From assembly GCA_016271365.2 (NCBI GenBank), contig JADMNL010000028.1, forward strand, positions 58,980,001 to 59,044,000: a stretch of DNA of 64,000 bases, written 5' to 3'. The position numbers and the translations under genes were made by a program. Of the stretch, positions 57,189 through 64,000 are shown one piece after another (the first letter of the stretch is position 1; every line of letters starts with the position of its first letter). Under the pieces are notes generated by a model. It ran no database searches. It was not told where the DNA came from and was given only the letters and a program-made list of their open reading frames with translations. The stretch is from Neoceratodus forsteri. Lineage: Eukaryota > Chordata > Ceratodontiformes > Ceratodontidae.

Positions 57189-57319
57189 GGGCCTCTATTC
57201 CCTACAGCTAACCAGCTCATCTACCAAGGGTGGGAATAGTGAAAAGCCACATTATAATTCAACACCAAATACTTACAAATCTCAGTATCACTAAGCACTA
57301 CATATTTCACCAACATTGA
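57189..57319 (+). repeat. B2 split direct repeat, 3' end of the element
   Basis: Second copy of the B repeat; it marks the right end of the Ngaro-type element. A mariner-like MITE begins 11 bases further on. Confidence 0.92.
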
Positions 57320-57330
57320 ACGGTTGTTTA

Positions 57331-57651
57331 CTGACAGCATCACATCAGGTTGCTCAAGTTTGTGCCAATGTTTTGAGACCATTCCCTTCACAGGCCTGTG
57401 ATCTGACACACAGTGTGTTGAACCATCCAGAAACATAAGCCTGGGCATATCATGCAAAAGGATTTTGTGCAAATCAGACTACAAATTTTAGAAGGGAATG
57501 TCAGACAAGAAGTACTATACCAGAGAAAAGATGGTTTACAGATCATATTAATTGAGCAAATCACAAGCACAGCACACAGACATTTATTGCTATTTGCCCT
57601 GATGAACAAGCATGGCCCAAAAATGTTGGCACAAACTTGAGATGCTGTCAG
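57331..57651. mobile_element. mariner-like MITE
   Basis: Flanked by TA (57329-57330 and 57652-57653). Termini CTGACAGCATC and GATGCTGTCAG are perfect inverted repeats, with pairing continuing over CTCAAGTTTGTGCCAA after an 11-base insertion in the left arm. 321 bp, no transposase. Family not identified. Confidence 0.75.
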
Positions 57652-57800
57652 TAAAAGGACTCCTCCCCCCTTGTTTTTCATCCCACAGGGACAGCCTGGT
57701 GGGTAACAGTCTGTTCTGTACTATTCCAGGTCTGAGTCTCCTAACCTTCTTTTGCTCTGATGTGCTTTTAGGGGCTTTAGGGAAAGGGAAAGGGGAAATT

Positions 57801-57974
57801 GTTTAACTAGGAAAGGCGCACTAAGCTGGAGCTTTTTTCCAGGTGCGACCTGGGAGCACAAGGAAGTTAAGTGACTTATGCAGTCACACGGTATGCAAGT
57901 GGGGGCTGATGGGATTCAAACTCAGGTCTCCGGTTTGCAGCTCAGTGCCCTTAACCACTATGCTATACTGCCTC
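57801..57974 (-). mobile_element. CORE-type tRNA-derived SINE, copy 2
   Basis: Same family as 26688-26868. Minus-strand B box GAGTTTGAATCCCAT; body AAGTCACTTAACTTCCTTGTG; tail AGCTTAGTGCGCC...CCTAGTTAAAC. Confidence 0.88.
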
Positions 57975-58078
57975 AGCTTTAGGCTTGTCCTAGGTCTCTA
58001 TCCCTCCCCATAAATTGGAAATGGTCAGATTGGATGGACCTCTGGGTCTTTTTCTGTCATCTTATTCTATGTTTCTAA
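57975..58078 (+). mobile_element. CR1 3' terminal fragment
   Basis: GATTGGATGGACCTCTGGGT, then CTTATTCTATGTTTCTA is the 3' end of a plus-strand CR1. The body may extend left beyond the CORE-SINE, but I cannot recognise ORF2 there. Confidence 0.75.
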
Positions 58079-58164
58079 ACAGGTTTCATGAACCCTTGAT
58101 CTAGCTATCTGCACTCTAGGCTTGTAAGTCCTGTAGGTAACATATGTAATGAATAGAGGAAGTG

Positions 58165-60003
58165 TGGCAAAATATTTGTATTTCTATTACCTTTCTAATT
58201 CCAGGGAGGGATACCACTGGGTTGGACCCTTATAAGAGTATAGCATCTGTACATAGCCAGATTTTGTGGCATCTCCCACTACTTCCCTCTATCCAGCCAT
58301 TTGTTTTTTATGGCAGCAGTCAAAGGCTCAATAGCCAATACAAAATGAAGTGATGAGACGAGGCATCCCTGGCAAGTAACTTTAGTAAAAAAAAAAAATC
58401 CCAGGACCTCACACCATTCTTGGAGACCCCTGCTGCAGGAGCTTTATATAAGAGCAGCACTAACAAAACAAACCTCTCCTCATCCCAAATCTGGGCAAGG
58501 TGGCAAACAGGTTGTTCCACTCCACACTGTTAAATGTTTTTTCAGTGTCCATTGGCAGCATAAAGGAACGAGAAATGATTGATGTCTCCTTAAGCACCAC
58601 ATGCAGTAGTCTCCTCATGTTATGATATACTTGTTACCCCATAGCAAATCCCATCTTTTCCAGTTGGACCACTTAGGACAAATCGGTTCCCATTTCGGTT
58701 GCCAGAATATTTGCAAAAATCTTTGCATCCCTATTCAGTAGTGAAATGGATCTATATGAGGAACATGGAGTCTCATCCTTCCACTTCTTGAAGAGAACTA
58801 TAATTGAGGCATCATAACCTCCTCAAAAATTTCTCACAACACCCCTACTATGTCACCTCCAGTCAGCTTATAGAATTGTGCAGGAAATCCACCTGGCTCC
58901 CTTGTCTTGCCCCTTATTAATTACTCTATAGCTTTATTCCCCAGCTCTGTCATGATAGAAGCTCCAACTTGCTCCTTTGTCAGAGTGGGCATGTTTACAT
59001 TGTTCAGGAAGATTATTGTATCATTCTCCTTGTCCTGTGCTTCTGAGGTGTACAGTTTGCGATAATAGTCTACAAATGTGTCATTAATCTGTTAATTTCA
59101 TGAGACCCTACTGTCCATTCCTTATTGATAGTAATAATGTTGGAGATCAACTTCCCCTGATGACATGAACTAGTAGAGGGCCTAGCCTGTTTCCCCATGC
59201 ATAGATCTTTTGCCTGTCAAAGAACAATGATGTTCTAGCTTCATTTTCCAATAAGGAGTCCAAGGTGGTACGTGATGCCTGCTCTGGGGTGGTCTCACCT
59301 TGAACTTTATTTTCCAGATCCCTGATGTAAGTGTAAAAGCTAGCATATTGCTCCCTTTACACTTTCTTCATTGCAGCCACTCATGCAATAATAATCACCT
59401 TTATGTATGCCTTATCTTTTTCCCATACTGGTGCCTTTGAGGTCACAAATTGTGCACTGAGCTCCAGATATCTGTGTCACTCCTCCTGAAGCAAGGAGCA
59501 GAATTGGTTATCTGTGAGATAATAGGAAAGGTACTGCCAATTGGCCACATGTCTTTGTTTATAAAGGGGTGCTATCAGGCAAGCCACTGTGGGGTTATCC
59601 AATATTATTATGGAACCTATGTCAATCATTATCACTCTGTGGCACCATGTGCACTGTATGCCTATGTAGTCCAACCCGGACCAGGAGTTGTGTGGTGTTG
59701 AGTGGAAAGTGTCAATCTTGGCCCCTGGATACTTCATCCTCCTGGTGTCATGGAGATCCAGGTCATGTAGTGCCTGTTACAGGCCCAGCAGTTGGACATT
59801 CATGCTTCCACTAGAGCCCCTTGACCTAACAGCTCTAGTTCTATAACTATGTTAAAATCTCTTCCACACCACCAAAATTTGGCCAGGGAAGCCCTCTCTC
59901 AGGATAAGGGTTCTTAGCTTCTAAAAATACACGGGGTCATATCCTGTTTGTATGTGTATATTGCCAAATATGACCTTCTCCCTGTATAAGTTTATACGTC
60001 CCC
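58165..60003 (-). mobile_element. L1 ORF2 remnant (58.2-60.0 kb)
   Basis: Strongly decayed minus-strand L1. Near 58320-58390 the reading matches the L1 at 13250-13330 (GCLVSSLHFVLAIEPLTAAI, an RT segment before the active site). Around 58500-58800 are KAFDR-equivalent and upstream RT segments, and at 59840-59990 endonuclease traces (REKVIFGNIHIQTG). No frame longer than about 80 codons. Truncated at both ends. The left neighbour is a CR1 tail and the right neighbour a V-SINE. Confidence 0.75.
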
Positions 60004-60004
60004 T

Positions 60005-60388
60005 GGCAGTGTTAGTGATTTACTAGGTAGCACTCTTGCCTCTGGGGCTGGAAGACAGAATGGTCATGGGTTCTAGCACTACACCACGTACCTGGGATAA
60101 TACCCATAACTGACTCTATAGTGCAACATGGGGGGGGGGTTCCCTGGCAAGGTGCTGTCCTTCAGATGAAATGTTAACCTGAGGTCCCTTCTGCCCATCT
60201 CTGGTCACTGTCCAGGTTGGCGTGAAAGATCCCATGGCACTTATCAAAGAAGTTTCCCAGGTGTCATGGCCAATATTCCCCATCAATAAAACTGATGCAT
60301 GCAACTCACCCCCAACGACATATCTGGAAACAAACTATCATAGCATAGTGTGCCTTTCCTGGTCAAAAATTACAAATAAATAAAAAGG
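60005..60388 (+). mobile_element. V-SINE, full length, plus strand
   Basis: The head GGCAGTGTTAGTGATTTACT and central domain (GTCCTTCAGATGAAATGTTA, AAAGATCCCATGGCACTTAT, GTGTCATGGCCAATATT) match the minus-strand copy at 5466-5889. The 3' tail is CACACTATGC-type on the minus strand (plus: TTTCCTGGTCAAAAATTAC), followed by AAATAAATAAA. The B box is decayed (GGGTTCTAGCA). Confidence 0.82.
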
Positions 60389-61500
60389 GAGCAGAATCTA
60401 CAGTTCCCAACATCCTCCATTGTCCAATTTATGTTTCAAAAAGGTTCTTGTGAATTAGGGTTGGCCCTCTCCCCCTGCGTGAGTTATGGCAGGCACTGTG
60501 TCCCTGCCCCACTCACCCCTCACTAGTTTGTTTACCTGTAATGGAACTAGGTGTGTTTTCTATAGGTAAATTACTGTATTTGGGTCCCCACCTGTTTCAG
60601 ACTGAACAACAGCTATTTCCATTTGATTGGGCTAGAAACTCCACTTACATTCCATGTGACCAATAACATATCAGCCCATATATTTTGTTAGGCTATCCTA
60701 TGACCAGATATAACCTTATATTACTGCCCCACAGGATATGAGCTCCCAGTTTGTGCTCGGAGGACTCTCTTCAAACCTGTACTTGTGTTGAACCAATAAT
60801 GTCAAACTAACAAATAACACTCTCTGAAACATTGCCTCTAAATTTACCCCATCCCTCTCTTTTATCTTGCCCCCAATCTGGCAATATGTCACACATTTCA
60901 TAGTCCTTTTCAAACTGAGGCTCATGCAATTTAGAAAATGGGCACTGTAAATACTGTATTCAGATTGGCTGTTGCTATTCCATTGGCATATGGTTATGTG
61001 CCAGTACCCTCTGTAAAAAGGTCCAACTTGTGATCTGGAATTTGGACACATTACATACAGAATTCATGAGCCACTTCCTCATTATTGATTTCCATCACAA
61101 ACATGGCTGCCACCTTTACTCTTATATACAAACCTTCAACTAAACCCTAAAAATAAAGCACCCTTAAATTAAAAAGTACATATATAACTGAATGGCCCTT
61201 CTACTCATGATACTTTCTTCTAGCTGGCTGATGTTTTGGCACAGTGTAAAATAAAATTTATGTGAAACTAGTATAGTGCCTTTGTAGTCCGTGTGATGGG
61301 TGCTTTTATCTGACTGCATCCTTTCTTCTCCACATAAACAAATAAAAAAAATCAAGCATTATTTAGATTTTTTTTACTTCTGGTGTTTCTTTGAAGATAA
61401 TGACAAATTCCCCTCATAACCAAACTAACTTGGCAAGGCAATCTCTGCTGTTAACCCTGCCCCAGATAAAACTGAACGTCTGGCTCTATATGAGACCTGT
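60389..61500. other. no recognised gene (1.1 kb)
   Basis: AT-rich, with ORFs up to 111 codons on the minus strand that carry no recognisable domain. No microsatellite or palindrome stands out. Confidence 0.6.
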
Positions 61501-61680
61501 GGCAGTATAGGGCAGTGGGTTAAGGCTCTGAGCTGCAGATCTGAAGACCTGGGTTTGAATCGCACAACCGCCTAGGTGCATACTGTGTGATCCTGAGCAA
61601 GTCACTTAACTTCCTTGTGCTCCCAGGTCGCATCAGGAAACAAGCTTCAGCTTAGTGTGCTACTCCTGGTTAAACAATGT
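61501..61680 (+). mobile_element. CORE-type tRNA-derived SINE, copy 3
   Basis: Head GGCAGTATAGGGCAGTGGG, B box GGGTTTGAATCGCAC, CORE-like body CAAGTCACTTAACTTCC and 3' tail CAGCTTAGTGTGC...CCTGGTTAAAC. Same boundaries as the copies at 26688 and 57801. Confidence 0.9.
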
Positions 61681-62507
61681 TCCCGTATATGTATGTGTGT
61701 GCACATCTGTGAGAGTGTATGGCAGTAGAATTTTGCAGAATTTTGAATTCATGCATTCCATGTAATATTCCATGCTTCATGGTGGGGGGAGTGAGAATTC
61801 TATTAGAGGAATACTGATTTTTAATGTTCCATGGTAAACAAACAAACAAACAAACCTTCAACTGCACGTGTAGAAAAACAAATGACTGACAGGTAGAAAC
61901 TATCTGTGGAGGGACTATTCACATTTTCTAAGCAATATTTTGTTATATTTTTTGTGTCTTTTTTTTATCTTTTAGAGATTTTTTTAATTTGCCCAACCCA
62001 TTTTCTAAATGCAATAAGACCCTTCAGGGTATGGGGTATTGGTGGATACCCACACTTCCAGGGGCTATCAAGGCATTGAGCTATCCACTTATACCTCACA
62101 CCCTGTCAAGTCTCACCCCTCGTGAGTCTGTTCCCATGTGACTGTCTCCCACTGGGGACACCTCCTTCTCAGACTGCAGTCACTCCTGCCTCCATTATGC
62201 GCTATATAACCACTCATACACCCCTCATCATCCTTATCCCTGGCTCATATATTATGAGCCTCCTCATCCTCCTTAGAAGGTGTGGAATATTGATTAAGAT
62301 AATTAGACATTGCTCCTGTCTTCCTTTATAAATGTTTATTAGATTTTTTAGTAAACTCAACAAATAACATGGCTTTTCAATATACAGCACATCTAATATT
62401 AAATTGCTATGCATACATTACAATATTACATATAACAAAATTAATAAATTCAGCAACAAAACAAACAACTTATATACAAATCCTAATTATGGGAACAATT
62501 GAAATTA
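61681..62507. other. no recognised gene (0.8 kb)
   Basis: It contains a (CAAA)n run near 61837-61855 and AT-rich DNA. The stretch at 62325-62500 (TTTATTAGATTTTTTAG) could be a LINE 3' end on the minus strand, but this is weak. Confidence 0.55.
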
Positions 62508-64000
62508 CATAGAAACATAGAAACATGGAAGTTGACGGTAGATAAGGACCGCAAGGCCCATCCAGTCTGCCCATTTTTTTCTAGCTTATGAATGTGCCGT
62601 AGACCTTTACTCTGTCCATGGCCTATCTATTCATACTCATCTGTATAGCTCCCTTATGCCTATCTCATGCCTGTTTGAAGCCCTGCACTGTACTCATATC
62701 CACCACTTCCTGAGGTAGGCCATTCCATGCATCCACCTTCCTTTCTGTGAAAAAGAACTTCCTCACATTACCCCTTAACCGGCCTCCATCTAATCTCATG
62801 CTGTGTCCTCTTGATCTGCTATTTTTCTTATATTGAAACATGTTAGACTCTTTCACCTTATTAATGCCCTTAAGATGTCAGAATATTTTGATCATATCAC
62901 CTCTCTCCCTCCTTTGCTCTAGGGTATACATACTGAGCTCCGTTAATCTGTCCTCATATGTTTTCCGATGCAGTCCCTGCACCATTTTGGTTGCCCTTCT
63001 CTGGACTGCCTCCATTTTGTTAATGTCCTTGTGCAGGTGCAGCCTCCAGTACTGCATGCAGTATTCCAGATAGGGCCTAACCAGTGTCTTGTAAAGAGGG
63101 ATTATCACTGCCCTCTTATGACTTGTTATACCCCTACTAATACACCCCAACATCTCTCTAGCCTTACCTACAGCTTTAGTGGTCTACTTGGATGATTTCA
63201 GATCATCTGTGATGATGATGCCCAAGTCTCTTTCTTCCCTTGTGATTGCCAGCAACTCCCCTCCCAACCTATAGGTGGCTTCAGGATTTCTGTTCCCTAT
63301 GTGCATGATCTTGCACTTCTTTGCATTAAACCCCAGTTGCCACTCTTCCGACCATTTTGCTAGTTTATCCAGATCTCTTCTCATTCTGTCCACCCCATCT
63401 GGATCATCTACTCTGTTGCAGATCTTGGGTTTCATCTGCAAACAGACAAACCTTACCCTCCAGTCCATCTGCAATGTCACGGATGAAGATATTGAAGAGG
63501 ATTGGCCCTTGGACTGATCTCTGAGGTACCACACTTGTGACTTGCATCTCTTCTGAATGTATACCATTTACCACCACTCTCTGTTTTCTGCCCACCAACA
63601 AGTTTGCCACTCTGTTGACCAGCATCTGACTGACCCCAAGCCTACCCAGCAAATTAATCAATCTACCATGTGGAACAGTATCGAAAGCTTTGCTGAAGTC
63701 AAGGTAGGCGACATCAACTGCACCCCCTTGGTTCACTACTCTGGTTACCCGGTCAAAGAAATCTATGAGATTAGTTTGACAGGGCCTTTCTGTTGTAAAC
63801 CCATGCTGTCTTGGATCCTTTGCTCCTATGGATTCCAGGTGTTGCACTATCCTTTCCTTAAGGAGTGCCTCCATAATCTTGCCCACTACTGAGTTAAGAC
63901 TGACTGGTCTGTAGCTCCCTGCCTCCTCCCTGTTGCCATTCTTGTGGAGCGGGATCACATGAGCCCTTCTCCAGTCTTCTGGGACCTCTCCTGTACTCAG
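62508..64000 (-). mobile_element. CR1 LINE copy C, runs off the window
   Basis: The 3' tail (CATAGAAACATAGAAACATGG) at 62508 is followed by the C-terminus and RT of the same young CR1 subfamily as copies A and B. The 5' part lies beyond 64000. Confidence 0.93.
62660..64000 (-). pseudogene. CR1 ORF2 RT, copy C, partial and broken
   Basis: Minus strand from the edge: VIPLHKNGNREEAGSYRPVS, VAYLDFSKAFDTVPHGRLIN, then VCLFADETQDLQQS, where an extra base converts the FADD region to FADE and shifts the frame. Reading continues at 63567-63184 (LGFNAKKCKIMHIGN), 63153-62878 (LGCISRGITSHKRAVIIPLY) and 62856-62665 (C-terminus, KVDAWNGLPQEVVDM). At least three breaks. Confidence 0.9.

Larger units (their letters stand above)
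51308..57319 (+). mobile_element. Ngaro/PAT-type tyrosine-recombinase retrotransposon
   Basis: Split direct repeats in the order A1 (51308-51408), ORFs, B1 (56893-57024), A2 (57030-57129), B2 (57189-57319). This A-ORF-B-A-B structure is diagnostic for Ngaro- and PAT-type elements; classical DIRS1-like elements have inverted termini. The coding order is gag, RT-RNase H, tyrosine recombinase, with no methyltransferase between the last two, which favours Ngaro. Length 6.0 kb. It has a 1.5-kb leader before gag. All three proteins are broken. Such elements integrate by recombination rather than an integrase and leave no target duplication. Confidence 0.9.

Noticed and set aside
51308..57319. DIRS1-type element with inverted termini
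   Set aside because: The terminal repeats are direct and split (A1, B1-A2-B2), not inverted, and no methyltransferase domain is seen.
61501..61580. tRNA gene suggested by A-box and B-box motifs
   Set aside because: It belongs to a repeated 180-bp SINE, cannot form a proper cloverleaf by eye and occurs at two other sites with the same body and tail.

Overview
The window looks like intergenic or intronic DNA from a large, repeat-rich vertebrate genome. I find no host protein-coding gene, rRNA or functional tRNA gene. The open reading frames I can explain belong to transposable elements, and nearly all of these are broken by stops or frameshifts. The mixture of CR1, L2 and L1 LINEs, V-SINE-like and CORE-type SINEs, a Ty3/Gypsy pol remnant, a tyrosine-recombinase (Ngaro/PAT-type) retrotransposon and a Tc1-like transposon fits a lungfish, or another large-genome lobe-finned fish or amphibian. 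The V-SINE-like copies favour a fish-grade lineage. This taxonomic call is inference; no single-copy marker is present.

Layout. 0-3.4 kb: a possible DNA-transposon end and AT-rich sequence with a TA microsatellite. 3.38-5.03 kb: a complete Tc1-like transposon with a dead transposase. 5.1-6.7 kb: a minus-strand CR1 fragment split by a V-SINE. 6.7-11.0 kb: a Gypsy pol remnant (plus strand) interrupted by a CR1, a V-SINE and an unclassified 215-bp insert. 11.04-17.35 kb: a full-length minus-strand L1 with an apparent 10-bp target duplication. 17.36-17.97 kb: a tandem array of about 105-118 bp units. 18.4-22.4 kb: a near full-length CR1 with esterase-type ORF1 and EN-RT ORF2. 22.4-24.8 kb: no recognised gene. 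24.8-26.7 kb: a divergent CR1-clade LINE, then a CORE-SINE. 28.4-31.0 kb: an L1 with ORF1 but no recognisable ORF2, containing a 722-bp possible MITE.

31.2-34.7 kb: an old minus-strand CR1 split by a younger plus-strand CR1. 34.9-36.4 kb: a dense block of tandem and inverted repeats that I cannot assign to a known family. 36.7-39.8 kb: a divergent CR1-clade LINE with the longest uninterrupted ORF of its class in the window (359 codons). 39.8-46.1 kb: CR1 fragments either side of a nearly complete L2. 46.13-46.36 kb: a foldback element. 46.9-49.9 kb: a plus-strand CR1. 49.9-51.3 kb: strong palindromes and a CA microsatellite. 51.3-57.3 kb: the Ngaro/PAT-type element with split direct repeats A1-ORFs-B1-A2-B2. 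57.3-64 kb: a mariner-like MITE, two CORE-SINEs, an L1 remnant, a V-SINE and a CR1 running off the right edge.

The pieces interact as transposons do. L2 probably supplies reverse transcriptase to both SINE types, because all three share a 3' tail. Three copies of one young CR1 family and several nested insertions give a relative chronology. The least explained parts are the 34.9-36.4 kb block and the foldbacks at 46.2 and 50.9 kb.
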